DNA of 64,000 nt from an uncultured Pirellula sp. (GCA_903858115.1 CAIOHR010000431.1:1-64000); one strand, 5' to 3'. Shown: positions 43,695 to 53,592, numbered from the stretch's first letter. Program-made: numbers and translations. Notes: generated from the letters alone by a model not told the origin.

Positions 43695-46600
43695 TTATTG
43701 CAACGAGAAAGACGTTTGGCTGTGGCGACAGATTTCTTTAATCTTGCCTATCAGAAGTTCGCGGTTGATGGGTTTCGTTGCATAAGCCGTACAGCCCGCT
43801 TCGAGGCATTTCGCTTCATCGCCGTCCATGGCATGGGCCGTTAAGGCAATGATTGGACTGCGGTAGCCCTGTTCTCTTAAATAGGAAGTTGCATCGTAGC
43901 CATCCATAACGGGCATTTGCATATCCATCAGGACGGCGTCAAAGGGCAGGTCTTGTTCGATTGCCTCAACACACGCATTGACCGCCAACTGTCCGTTCTC
44001 CACAACCGTAACCTGCGCTCCAGCTTTTTTCAGAATAAACGCAATGAGACGTTGATTGTCTGGACCGTCTTCTGCCAACAAGATACGGTAATCGGCTAGT
44101 GGTTTGTCCGACGTAGACGATTCTCGAGTTTGCTTCTCTTTTTCTCGTGAAGAAATTGGACAAGATGGGTAGACCATTTCCACTCCGGCAATGTCCCCAA
44201 TCGCTACCGTGGCACGAAATCGGGAACCAACACCTGGCGTTGAATCAACGATAAATATGTTCCCCCCCATCATTTCCGCCAATCGCTTACTGATCGTCAG
44301 TCCAAGGCCTGTTCCACCAAAATCACGGGTTGTTGACGTATCTGCTTGAACGAAGGGACGGAACAGTCGCTCCTTTTGTTGCTGACTCATGCCAACTCCA
44401 GTATCGATGACATCGAATTCCAATGTTGGAGTGTCGCCAGGAACGAATCGAACGACGACACGAACACTTCCTGTTTCCGTGAACTTGATGGCGTTGCTTA
44501 CTAAATTAAGAATGATCTGACGCAGACGTGTTGGATCGGTTTGGATCATCGCTGGCAGACTGTTTTCAAAGACCGAATCCAAAACGATCCCTTTCGCTGC
44601 AGAACGGACGGTCATCAAATTCAAGACCTCCTCGACGATCGTTATTGGCGAGTAGACGATCGATTCCACCACAAGCTTTCCCGACTCGATTTTCGACAGA
44701 TCGAGAATATCATCAATGATCGCGAGGAGATGTTCACCATTTCGCTGGATCGTCTTTACAGATTGAATTCGTTGTTCTGGATCGAATTCCGAGGTTCCTG
44801 CGTCGAGCAGAAGATCCGTGTAACCGAGAATGGCCGTCATTGGAGTGCGGATCTCGTGGCTCATGTTGGCTAAGAACTCGCTTTTCGCCTGATTGGCAAC
44901 ATGGGCAGATTCTCTAGCTCGTTCTAGCGTCTCGATGTAAATCGTATGTTCAATTGCAATTGCGGCGATTTCGGCGAGCGAAGTAGCGAATTCCACGTCG
45001 GCTTGTTCCGGTTCCTCTTTCCGTTCACTCAAGAACTCTAGACAGCCCAGGACAGAACGGGTCGACGAGTAGATTTCGACCGACCATCGATGTCGCGAAA
45101 CGGGTTCTTGTTCATTGGAACAGGTATCCGAGAGCATGACCCGATTGGGTATATCGCTGTCCGAATAGTTCATGACAATGGTGCATCTCATACCCAGCTC
45201 GAGTTCGTCGACTGTTTTCGTCAGAAATTCAAGCACTTCGCAGAGCGTTCGACCACGTGCTGCACGTTCTGCAACCTCTTGACGTAAATGCTGAAGCATC
45301 GCTTGAAGCTTTTTCTCCGTAATGTCATAGCTAACACCAATCATACGAATCGGTATACCGTTTGCGTCATGGATGACCTGCCTTTCAGCTTTAATCGTTC
45401 GAATCTTACCATTATGCTTTCGAACTCGGAATTCTTCGACGAACGGAACACCCAATTCTCTAGATCGCTCCAACGCGAGTGTAATGCGATTAAGATCGGA
45501 AGCATGGATATAACTTAACCAACCTTCGATCGTGAGGCCGACAGGGCCTTTCTCGATTCCGTATAGATTGCAAAGTGATTCATCACAAAGAAGGTGATTC
45601 GCGCGGATATCCCAATCCCAAATACCCATCTCGCTAGCTCGGGTCGCTAGCTCCAGACGTTCTGCCAAAACAACGAGTTTGTCTCGACTTGTTTTCAACT
45701 CCAGTGTTCGTTCCGATATTTTTTCTTCTAGCTGATCATTCTGAACTCGCAACGCTTTTTCTGCTTCCTTTCGCTTCACAACTTCTGTTCGGAGTTTATC
45801 CGTGGCGTGCGCTAACTGCTCCGCATGGACTCGTATTTGCGATTGCTGGTCTGCCCCCTGTTGCTCGAGACTTTCTTTGCGAAGTCGATCGATCTGTCGA
45901 GATATGATCCGGTTGAAAATCGGACTCGCCAGTTCGTCCTCAAAACCTGTTTCACGCTCGCGTTGTAGAAACTGTTGCTCAAGCTCCGCTCGAAGTCGGA
46001 CTTCTAATATTTCCACTTTGGCTTTAGCGCCCCACCGACTGTACGCAAGATATGCATGTTGGCGGTAAGTGCTCGCCAGTTCTGGCATTCGAGTTGATTG
46101 CCAGAGTCGTTGCGATCTTTCATTCGCTATGGCTTCCCAATGAAGAAAACCTCCGGCTCTAGCAGCTGCAATGGCTTCGTCGTACAAACATCCTGCTTCC
46201 AGGAACTTTCCATCGATTCTGGATAATTCAGCGCGGATCAAGAGTCGCTTGTATTCAAAGTTCTCTGGCGCATATTCCGACCAAATCGTCAATTGCAGTA
46301 AGGATCTTTCCAAGTCTTCCCGCCATTGATGCCTTGTGCCCACGTCGATTTGGTCGTACATCGCCGCCCGAATGATGCTACGGATTGCGACATGTTCTGG
46401 CCATGGCAATAGCCCTTGCGTTCCAACCATAAAAATGTTCACGTCGGCTTCGTCTGAATACTTCAATGCACTTTCGAAGTCCTCCATGACCAGGCTATTG
46501 AATGATCGCATCACGTTATAGATGCAGAGCACCTGCTGGTTCTGATTGGACTCCACGCGTTGAATGAAATCAAGTTCCGAATCGCAGTTCACGCATGCAT

Positions 46601-49049
46601 GCTTATCTGCCTTTGAGATCTGCTCGACAATTCTTGTACCCGCTTCTAGCAAATCCACTGCCCATTGGTTGCGACGAGATCGACTGAAGGCAAGACATTT
46701 TCTTATCTCTTGTCCGAGAGCCGCTAGATTGGCTCCCTGAAAGAACTGGCAGTACATGTTGTGCCCAAAGGCATACGCGGCATATTGAAGATTACCCGCG
46801 TTCGATCCAATCTCATACGCATTTTCGTAATTTTCAGAACTATGCTTGCAGTGTCCGAACCAGTGACATGCCGAACTGCCAGCCATCAAGTGAAACACAG
46901 TACGGTCTGACGAGGAAGTGAATCGTGTTGACATAAGACGCGCAGCGAGATCGCTAAACCCCAATGCGGTGGAGACATCACCCCCAACCCACATCAGCAA
47001 TCCTGCTATCGCTGTGTGACTATATCCAACCTGGGGAATATTGCCGTGCCTCATTGTCAGATTCACGACCTTTGGAACGATGACGCTCCATAGACTTTGG
47101 TCCGAACGATAGCACGGAGGCCCCATTGCGATCAGAATCTTACTCACCGCACACCATCTTGGGTCCGTCATGATGGGCAAAGAAATCAAGTCTTCGAAAG
47201 TCTGTTCTTGGACTGTCAAACTCAATTCAGCTAACTCTTGATCTCGCGCCTTCGTGTAGTCATCGAGAGGAAGATAGATCCCGAGTATAGAAAGAGCTTC
47301 TCGACCCGTTGCAATGGCCTGTGAGTACCTTGCGAGTAGCGTGTGCTGAACAATAGAAATGGTCAGCAATTCTGCTTTCTCAACGGTAGATTCCGAACGG
47401 TTCACCGCTTCGCGAACGTAGTCGAGGGCAACCGCATGATTGCCGTCTAGAAACTCACTTTCGCCAAGTTCCTTCAGCAATTGAATCGCCAATTGAGAAT
47501 GGCTTTGCCAAATCAAGGATGAAAATCGACGATCATCCAACAATCGCTTGGCGCAATGCAAAAACTGTAATTCCGTGTGGTAAGCAGCGGCTCCTCTAGC
47601 TTTCTCCGCAACACGGAGATTTAGTTCGATCGCCTCAATCGCTTCGAAAAATGAATCGATAAATTCCAACCCGCAATTTAGGTGCTCAACGACCTCAAAC
47701 AATCGTTCAGAAAGACTGAGACTACTTAGTCGACGAATCAAAAGTTTTGCAATCTTGAAACGTACTGCCGCAAGAATGGAATTGCTAATGGACTTATAGG
47801 CCGCTTGCTGAATGCGATCATGGAGAAACCGCCATTTCGTCCAATCACGACTCGCGTCGGCGTCCGTAATGTTGGATCGCGATGTATCCGCCACAACAAA
47901 TTTCGTGACAGGGGTTGACGCTAATATTGCGATGCAATCTTCAATGCTTCGCCCGCTGATGATCGAAAGTGTTTCAACATCAAAGCGATGCCCTAAACAC
48001 GCCGATAACGACAATAACTCGCGACTGCTTTCGTCGAGGCCCGCCAATCTTTTGGCAAACCAGGCGACAGCGTCGGTGCAATGGTCGGGCCTAATGCTGT
48101 TCGCGTCTAGCCGCCAACATCGATCGTAGTCGTCAAAAAAAAGAAGACGAGACTCCAACAGAAAATCTAGGAATGTCAAACTGAAAAATGGGTTGCCAGA
48201 CGTTCGGTCCAGGATGGTCGACACAATCTCGGAAATCGACTCGATTTGGCCTACAAGCTTTTCGGCAACAAGTCGTTGCAGATCTGTAGCTGTTAGATTC
48301 GAGAGCTCTATTCTTGCGATCGGCACCTGTTCGGAGTTCAATTCTGCAAGCGTTGTTGCGAAAAGATGGTCGTCGTCAATCTCATCATCGCGATAAGCCG
48401 CAATGATGAGTAGGTACCGGAGAGGGGCTTGGCTATGAAGCATCGAGAGTAAATCAAGCGATGCAGGGTCCGCCCATTGCAAATCATCAAGAAAAATAAC
48501 AACAGGATGTTCGGGTTTGCAAATGGTTTCAAAGAAAGCACGAATAGCCTTTGCGAAGCGGTGCTTAGCTTCCGTTGGACTTATCTTGGGTACAGGCTCT
48601 TGGGGACCGATAATGGATTCAAATGCTGGTTCTAAATCGATCAGGAGTTGAGCGACACTACCAAGTGCTTCAACAATGCTTGATTTCCATTGCTCGATGA
48701 CGACGGGTTCATCTTTTGGAATTGCTTGGCAAAATTGCGAGAGTATCTGGCGAAAGGCCACGAAGGGTACGTTGCGCCCAAATTGATCAAATTTACCCTC
48801 GAGAAAAAGACCGTTCGACGCAATCACGGGGGCTTTGACCATGCGCGCCAAGGATGTCTTGCCGACACCTGAAGTTCCAGGCAGTAGTAGGGTGTGGCCC
48901 GGCCCATGGCAGACAGCATCGAACAATGCGTGGACTTTAGCGATGGGGTCTTCACGACCGTAAAGTAAAGTCGATGCCTGTTGGGAGGAAACGCTTCCTT
49001 CGATTCGGTTGTCGGAATTTGCTTGCGTTGCGATTGAAGCTGATTGCAT
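43695..49049 (-). CDS. Giant AAA-PAS-histidine kinase-receiver hybrid sensor
   Basis: A 1784-residue soluble signalling protein. Residues 25-330 hold an AAA_16 domain (Walker A GTSGVGKTS, 58-66; Walker B VVIFLDDLQWADP, about 183-195). Residues 330-1060 are a long helical, TPR-like region with MalT-type features. A coiled coil (about 1080-1135) leads to a PAS domain (ATRASEMGIWDWDIRANHL, about 1140-1240) and a GAF-like region (to about 1380). Then HisKA (LANMSHEIRTPM, phospho-acceptor H1398), HATPase (NLVSNAIKFTETG, DTGVGM, GGTGLGLTISKRL) and a receiver (VLMDMQMPVMDGYD, D1709). No Hpt or DNA-binding output is present. This is the AAA/TPR/kinase core of the STK-AAA-HK proteins without the Ser/Thr kinase head. 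Single gene; input and output unknown. Confidence 0.93.
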   Translation of the reverse strand: MQSASIATQANSDNRIEGSVSSQQASTLLYGREDPIAKVHALFDAVCHGPGHTLLLPGTSGVGKTSLARMVKAPVIASNGLFLEGKFDQFGRNVPFVAFRQILSQFCQAIPKDEPVVIEQWKSSIVEALGSVAQLLIDLEPAFESIIGPQEPVPKISPTEAKHRFAKAIRAFFETICKPEHPVVIFLDDLQWADPASLDLLSMLHSQAPLRYLLIIAAYRDDEIDDDHLFATTLAELNSEQVPIARIELSNLTATDLQRLVAEKLVGQIESISEIVSTILDRTSGNPFFSLTFLDFLLESRLLFFDDYDRCWRLDANSIRPDHCTDAVAWFAKRLAGLDESSRELLSLSACLGHRFDVETLSIISGRSIEDCIAILASTPVTKFVVADTSRSNITDADASRDWTKWRFLHDRIQQAAYKSISNSILAAVRFKIAKLLIRRLSSLSLSERLFEVVEHLNCGLEFIDSFFEAIEAIELNLRVAEKARGAAAYHTELQFLHCAKRLLDDRRFSSLIWQSHSQLAIQLLKELGESEFLDGNHAVALDYVREAVNRSESTVEKAELLTISIVQHTLLARYSQAIATGREALSILGIYLPLDDYTKARDQELAELSLTVQEQTFEDLISLPIMTDPRWCAVSKILIAMGPPCYRSDQSLWSVIVPKVVNLTMRHGNIPQVGYSHTAIAGLLMWVGGDVSTALGFSDLAARLMSTRFTSSSDRTVFHLMAGSSACHWFGHCKHSSENYENAYEIGSNAGNLQYAAYAFGHNMYCQFFQGANLAALGQEIRKCLAFSRSRRNQWAVDLLEAGTRIVEQISKADKHACVNCDSELDFIQRVESNQNQQVLCIYNVMRSFNSLVMEDFESALKYSDEADVNIFMVGTQGLLPWPEHVAIRSIIRAAMYDQIDVGTRHQWREDLERSLLQLTIWSEYAPENFEYKRLLIRAELSRIDGKFLEAGCLYDEAIAAARAGGFLHWEAIANERSQRLWQSTRMPELASTYRQHAYLAYSRWGAKAKVEILEVRLRAELEQQFLQRERETGFEDELASPIFNRIISRQIDRLRKESLEQQGADQQSQIRVHAEQLAHATDKLRTEVVKRKEAEKALRVQNDQLEEKISERTLELKTSRDKLVVLAERLELATRASEMGIWDWDIRANHLLCDESLCNLYGIEKGPVGLTIEGWLSYIHASDLNRITLALERSRELGVPFVEEFRVRKHNGKIRTIKAERQVIHDANGIPIRMIGVSYDITEKKLQAMLQHLRQEVAERAARGRTLCEVLEFLTKTVDELELGMRCTIVMNYSDSDIPNRVMLSDTCSNEQEPVSRHRWSVEIYSSTRSVLGCLEFLSERKEEPEQADVEFATSLAEIAAIAIEHTIYIETLERARESAHVANQAKSEFLANMSHEIRTPMTAILGYTDLLLDAGTSEFDPEQRIQSVKTIQRNGEHLLAIIDDILDLSKIESGKLVVESIVYSPITIVEEVLNLMTVRSAAKGIVLDSVFENSLPAMIQTDPTRLRQIILNLVSNAIKFTETGSVRVVVRFVPGDTPTLEFDVIDTGVGMSQQQKERLFRPFVQADTSTTRDFGGTGLGLTISKRLAEMMGGNIFIVDSTPGVGSRFRATVAIGDIAGVEMVYPSCPISSREKEKQTRESSTSDKPLADYRILLAEDGPDNQRLIAFILKKAGAQVTVVENGQLAVNACVEAIEQDLPFDAVLMDMQMPVMDGYDATSYLREQGYRSPIIALTAHAMDGDEAKCLEAGCTAYATKPINRELLIGKIKEICRHSQTSFSLQ

Positions 49050-49297
49050 CTTTCTCAGATTTCATCTCACTGGTTCAAACTATGTCGGAATGCCGCAATT
49101 AAACTGCTTCTATGTGAAAGACCTATGCCTTAGAGCGGTCGACGACGGAAGGCAACCAGAAAACCTTACAAGCTGTTAGATTACTTGATGTGGTAATCTG
49201 AACCGATTGCACAGTTTTGCATGGCAAAAATTCCGACTATCCGAACTAGGCTTACGGGCTGTGATTCGTATAACGTTCCTGGGCTTTACCCCTAGAT

Positions 49298-50062
49298 TCA
49301 GGCGGCGTTTGACCGACTGGCTAGAGTATTCAATTCGTCGAGAATGCTTGTCTGCATCACGTTCGACAAGGATTGTAATGCTGCTGCGCCGACCATTCCG
49401 TCCATCACACGATGATCGCAGATCAAAACTACCTGCATGCCACCATCGAGATTAATTGGCCCGAAAGCAATGCTGGAAGTCGTAATCAATGGGTGAAACA
49501 TGTTGAGGCATCCTCTGCCACCAAGACTAGAAATCGAAAAGGTCCCAATGAGCTTGGATTTCTTTCGCCCACTGCAGCGCATGATCCACCACCAAGCGAC
49601 CTTGCGAATAAACCACAACGTGGTCTCCAATCGCTGTCCATCGCGATAGACCTCAGACAACGGAAGCGTAACGCAATCGTTCAGGTATTTCTGTATCTCC
49701 AAAAGCGATTTTGAGGAAGCATTCTCGATCCGTCCCCAAATAAGACGATCTGTTCCCGCGTCATCTTTGCGATGTACCGACACGGAACAAACGCTTGTTG
49801 GATGTCGATAAAGTTGAGCGAAAGGAAGCGAGATAAAGGCCTCGCGCAAGGACTCGTTTTCGTCGCAAACTTTGGCAAATGCTTTTGCAAACATCGCTGT
49901 CCAGCCGACTCGGACAGCAGCAGTTTTTCTAGCTGCCTCAATTTTTGCGACAGGAATCGTCGTTTCCAATGGAAATGCAGGAACGGATTTGGCAGCTCGA
50001 ATGATTTCCAAAACGGTTTGCCTGTTTTTGGGAAATCGACGACGACATCCTTTGTCCTTCAT
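49298..50062 (-). CDS. Free-standing 2-oxoacid dehydrogenase acyltransferase (CAT-fold) catalytic domain
   Basis: A 254-residue protein equal to the E2 catalytic domain alone. It has the CAT-like trimer fold: FAKAFAKVCDENESLREAFIS near the start, ISSLGGRGCLNMFHPLITTSSIAFGPI (the active-site channel) and the HxxxDG motif as ICDHRVMDGMVGAAAL (His and Asp intact). There is no lipoyl domain and no E1/E3-binding domain, and no E1 or E3 genes nearby, so it may be a stand-alone acyltransferase. ATG 50062 has a perfect GGAGG 9 bases upstream (minus strand, 50072-50076). It begins 22 bp after the PPIase gene ends and is probably co-transcribed with it. Confidence 0.83.
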   Translation of the reverse strand: MKDKGCRRRFPKNRQTVLEIIRAAKSVPAFPLETTIPVAKIEAARKTAAVRVGWTAMFAKAFAKVCDENESLREAFISLPFAQLYRHPTSVCSVSVHRKDDAGTDRLIWGRIENASSKSLLEIQKYLNDCVTLPLSEVYRDGQRLETTLWFIRKVAWWWIMRCSGRKKSKLIGTFSISSLGGRGCLNMFHPLITTSSIAFGPINLDGGMQVVLICDHRVMDGMVGAAALQSLSNVMQTSILDELNTLASRSNAA

Positions 50063-50084
50063 GATCAACGACCTCCGAGGAAAA

Positions 50085-51971
50085 CTATCGAACGCTATCC
50101 TTTTGTAATTGCTGGATTACAGCCTCCGTTTCGGAAGCGCTTACTCTACTTTTCTTGGGGTCTAAGTAGTCTGCGATCTCAGCATTGTCGCGAAGCTTCC
50201 TTAGATATTGGTCCATCGTAAAGCGTTGCTTCTTCTCCAATAGATCTTTGTATACCTCGTTCTTGACGGCATTGAAATCTTGCACCACCGGGCTCGTAAA
50301 GCCCTGCGATCGCAAAATGACATAACGACCTCCAACCTCGATGATGCCGGAAATTTTTCCTGGTTCAAGCTCAAAGGCAGCCTTCTCTAAGTTTGGCTGT
50401 CCACCATGCTTACGAAGCGGAGGTACTTTTCCAAAGTTGCTCTTCGAACTATCCTCGACTGAATATTGGCTTGCTAGTTCTCCAAAGAACTTTTCGGTAG
50501 GGTTGTTGCGAGCAAGATCCCAGACTTGTTGTGCGGTACGCTGGTTGCTCAGTACGATCGCGAGCACTTCAGCCCGAGGGCCATAATTCGATTCGAAGCC
50601 CTTCCGAAGATCCTCTTCCGTAACCTGCACTTGACCTTGAGTCAGTTTCTTCAACGCGACTGTTGGCCAGATCACATCGCGAATGTAAAGCTCGGCGGTC
50701 ATTCCCTCGTCCCGCTGGATGCTTTCGATCCAACGATTGACGTCGGGGGCTCCACTATTGGTCAGAAATCCAAAGTAGGTTGCGGCCTCGGACATCTCTG
50801 CATTGATATCTTCCTGCGAGACTTGCAGCTTCGAAGCCGAAAGCGTGTTCTCGATAAGCTTTCGGTTGATTTCTCCCTCGAGGATTCTCTTTCCATATCG
50901 CTTCACACATTCTTTATCGTAGTAGTCCATCGCTATGGATTGACCGTTTACGATAGCAGCAACACCTGAGTACTGACGCTCTAGCTCTGGCTTACCATGA
51001 ACAATCGTTGTCGATCCGTTTTTCCGAAGTGTTTCGTAAACAGATTCTGCAGAATCACGTAGCTTCCGATCTTCTAGATCACTCTTGATTCGATTCTGAA
51101 TCTCTTGCATTTGAGGGGCCGGCGGAGTAGCCCCTGGCATGTGATGCACGCATTGCAGAATGACGAACATCTCACCCGCACTCAAAATTTTTGAAACCTC
51201 ATTGGGCTGGAGGTTAAACGCGACCGTTTCCAGTTCGTCATCGCCACTGTAACGTCGAATCGGGGGCAGAAGTCCTTCCACGCTGGCGCTAACGGAGTCT
51301 TCGCTATGTTCTTTCGCCAGTGTCTTGAACAATTCAGGCTGAGCAATCGCTCGCTTTTGGAGTTGGGCAAGCTTATTCTGATCTTTGCAGGCGATCATTC
51401 GCACCTTGACCTTAGGACCAAATTCGCCTTGAAACTCTTTATCGATTTCTTGCGGCGTGACCGTGATACTCGATCGAGCGAGGCTTCGCAAAGCCAGCAT
51501 AGGCCAAATGATATCCGCAGCATATTGACCTCGCGAAATGTCGCGTTCGTCTTCGATGAGTTTCAAGTACATCGGAGTGCTAAGATTGAATTTAGAAGCG
51601 ATGCGAGATATTTCAGCATCCACATCCTTTTCTGAGATCGTGATCTGTTGTGCTTGGCAAGCTTGGTAGATCAGAGTTTTGTTGACCAAATCCTCGAGGA
51701 TTTCCTCGCCAAAACGAAGCCTGCATTGTTGAGCGAGCTCGTTGATCGAAATCGGTTGTCCATTGACGACAGCCGCTACCAGGGGAGCGCCATCGGCAGG
51801 AACGGCGGATTTGGAGGAGGCAGGAGTCGCATTGACAGGCTTGGTCGTTTGCCTGCCAGGTTGGCTTTGTGCAAAAGCAGTTGACGATAGCGAATCAACG
51901 GCGGAAGCCGCCATCGATAGCAAAAGCAAGCTTCGAAAACATTGTTTACGGAAATAAGTCGTAGGGTACAT
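50085..51971 (-). CDS. SurA/parvulin-like exported chaperone with two copies of one module
   Basis: A 628-residue exported protein of the SurA/parvulin type. A signal peptide (residues 1-35) is followed by two homologous modules of about 270 residues. Module 1 (about 60-320) starts VVNGQPISINELAQQCRLRF and contains DIIWPMLALRSLARSSITVT and a parvulin-like domain with EHSEDSVSASVEGLLPPIRRY and FNLQPNEVSKIL. Module 2 (about 335-610) starts IVNGQSIAMDYYDKECVKRY and contains DVIWPTVALKKLTQGQVQVT and QYSVEDSSKSNFGKVPPLRKHG and FELEPGKISGII. Both parvulin domains lack a clear complete catalytic set by eye. Expected to fold envelope proteins in the periplasm. Confidence 0.87.
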   Translation of the reverse strand: MYPTTYFRKQCFRSLLLLSMAASAVDSLSSTAFAQSQPGRQTTKPVNATPASSKSAVPADGAPLVAAVVNGQPISINELAQQCRLRFGEEILEDLVNKTLIYQACQAQQITISEKDVDAEISRIASKFNLSTPMYLKLIEDERDISRGQYAADIIWPMLALRSLARSSITVTPQEIDKEFQGEFGPKVKVRMIACKDQNKLAQLQKRAIAQPELFKTLAKEHSEDSVSASVEGLLPPIRRYSGDDELETVAFNLQPNEVSKILSAGEMFVILQCVHHMPGATPPAPQMQEIQNRIKSDLEDRKLRDSAESVYETLRKNGSTTIVHGKPELERQYSGVAAIVNGQSIAMDYYDKECVKRYGKRILEGEINRKLIENTLSASKLQVSQEDINAEMSEAATYFGFLTNSGAPDVNRWIESIQRDEGMTAELYIRDVIWPTVALKKLTQGQVQVTEEDLRKGFESNYGPRAEVLAIVLSNQRTAQQVWDLARNNPTEKFFGELASQYSVEDSSKSNFGKVPPLRKHGGQPNLEKAAFELEPGKISGIIEVGGRYVILRSQGFTSPVVQDFNAVKNEVYKDLLEKKQRFTMDQYLRKLRDNAEIADYLDPKKSRVSASETEAVIQQLQKDSVR

Positions 51972-52179
51972 TGCGAGTTCCTCCGTGAAAGCACTTCAAG
52001 TGAGCTGCGTGCACTTGATTTCTCGGTCAGCGAACAACACTTGTCGCTTCTCTGGCCGAGTCGAATCTGGGTAGTTTGGGGGAATGTACTTAGATAGCAC
52101 CCGTGAGGTCAATACCACACAAAGACCGCAACTATCGTAAAGGACGCATGGACTTCACCCCGTTTTGTCGCAGAAAAGA

Positions 52180-52764
52180 CTACGAACCTGGGCGATTTAG
52201 GGTATGCGCTAGATCGTGCAAGACGAGTTGTTCGTTCTCGGAAACTTTTGCCCCAAGGCCCAGGAATCCGCCCGAAGCTTCGGCTACTCTCTGGGCTCGC
52301 TCCAATGTTGCTGCCACAACGCTTTGATAGGAGGCCTCGTCGAGCTCACGCGCCAACGCTTGAGCGTAGCTCGACCAAGCATTGATCATTTTTTCGGATG
52401 GTCTTTCTTCCAACCATTTGCTAAGCAATCGATACGAGGGAGTCCCGTACTGGATGCCATCTTCGGTTGCGACACGCAGGATGAAATCGTCCTCGTTATC
52501 CTGAATTGACTCATCAGCCCAGGCCAATCGAACCAAAGGGAGAAGGCTAAAAGCTGCCATTGAGGCTGGTGTTATTCCGGCCCGTTGTAGTGTTTCGAGA
52601 ACTTTCGGATCGTGAACGCCAGCGATGGACGCTAATTGGGCTCGCTGTTCATCTCGTTGTTCTTCTCTTTCGCTGCGAAGAAAATCCAACAACTCTTGGT
52701 CTGGATCCGTAAAGAATGCGTCGTGAAGCGATTGTTGTTGTTGCGAAAAAGTTGGTTGATTCAT
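52180..52764 (-). CDS. TerB-like cytoplasmic protein
   Basis: A 194-residue protein without signal peptide or TM segment. The N-terminal 55 residues are highly charged (LDFLRSEREEQRDEQRAQL). The rest is helical and of TerB character: LLPLVRLAWADESIQDNEDDFI (compare the ADG...E pattern of TerB), RLLSKWLEERPSEKMINAWS and LERAQRVAEASGGFLGLGAKVSENEQLVL. The TerB assignment is by pattern only. It is the second protein in the window with this pattern, after the AAA+ ATPase at 17910. It stands 75 bp downstream of the ECF sigma factor gene on the same strand, so the two may be co-regulated. Confidence 0.65.
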   Translation of the reverse strand: MNQPTFSQQQQSLHDAFFTDPDQELLDFLRSEREEQRDEQRAQLASIAGVHDPKVLETLQRAGITPASMAAFSLLPLVRLAWADESIQDNEDDFILRVATEDGIQYGTPSYRLLSKWLEERPSEKMINAWSSYAQALARELDEASYQSVVAATLERAQRVAEASGGFLGLGAKVSENEQLVLHDLAHTLNRPGS

Positions 52765-52838
52765 GAACTGCGATTGCGCGATGGTTGGCGTTTGGCGAAC
52801 GTGGATGATCTAATGTGGATACGATTAAACTGATTGAA

Positions 52839-53456
52839 CTAAGACATGCTACTCTGGTCCATTCCTTCGCGCAGGGTTCGTAGCCCGCGTTTGAGCAAGC
52901 CAGCAACGGCCATCTCCGATTTACCCATCTTTTCAGAGATCTCGCGAAGGGAGCAACCTTCGAGATAGCGAAGGCGAATCGCTTGTCGTTGAGTTTCGGG
53001 GATACGTTCCAGGCATAATGCGAGATCAGCGGCTGCCTCATTCTTCATCATGCGTTGGCTGGGTGTCGATGTGTCGGATGGAATGATATGTTCCATCCCG
53101 AGCGAACTACCGCCGGACTCGGATAAGATCGAGATTCGCGTCTCCAAACGGGCGGACCGTTTTTGAGTCGCAAGGTGTTGTTGGTGGGCAGTGTGAATGT
53201 TGTTTCGAAGGATGTTTCTCAGCCAGGCGAGCAAGGAATCCACCGACTCGCCCCGAAAGGCAGCGAAGTCTCGGGAGGCTTCGAGAAAGGTCGTTTGGAC
53301 GACGTCGGTAAAGTCGAGTCTCCCTTGGAGTCTTTCATCGAGGTGTCTTTGGGCGATGACGTTCAAGTAGGGACGAAAACGCTCCAAAAGTTCCCCTTTG
53401 GCTTTTTCGTCACCGTCACGAGCTTTCAATAAGATTTCTTGCGAGTCGAATAACAT
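52839..53456 (-). CDS. ECF-type RNA polymerase sigma factor
   Basis: A 205-residue ECF sigma factor. Region 2 is ELLERFRPYLNVIAQRHLD and FTDVVQTTFLEASRDFAAF, with SLLAWLRNILRNNIHTAHQQ (2.4); region 4 is IPETQRQAIRLRYLEGCSLREISEKMGKSEMAVAGLLKRG, the helix-turn-helix for the -35 element. ATG 53456 begins the conserved MLFDSQEILLKARDGDEKA; a GTG at 53504 could add 16 residues. The long linker between regions 2 and 4 (about 100-150) is typical of planctomycete ECF factors. No anti-sigma gene is adjacent; the 194-residue TerB-like gene is downstream. It is divergent from the first POT transporter across 136 bp. Confidence 0.9.
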   Translation of the reverse strand: MLFDSQEILLKARDGDEKAKGELLERFRPYLNVIAQRHLDERLQGRLDFTDVVQTTFLEASRDFAAFRGESVDSLLAWLRNILRNNIHTAHQQHLATQKRSARLETRISILSESGGSSLGMEHIIPSDTSTPSQRMMKNEAAADLALCLERIPETQRQAIRLRYLEGCSLREISEKMGKSEMAVAGLLKRGLRTLREGMDQSSMS

Positions 53457-53592
53457 GAGATCATTGTAACCGAAGCAACGGATTCGCAACCTGTTTCCCC
53501 GCACATCGCTTACACGAAAGGAGAAGTTTAGGTTACTATAAGCCGATCCTCAACCGTACCATCTGTTTCCCCCATCCTTACCATTAGGTTTT

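Noticed and set aside
49772-50221. 149-codon + strand frame
   Set aside because: Antisense to the acyltransferase and PPIase genes.
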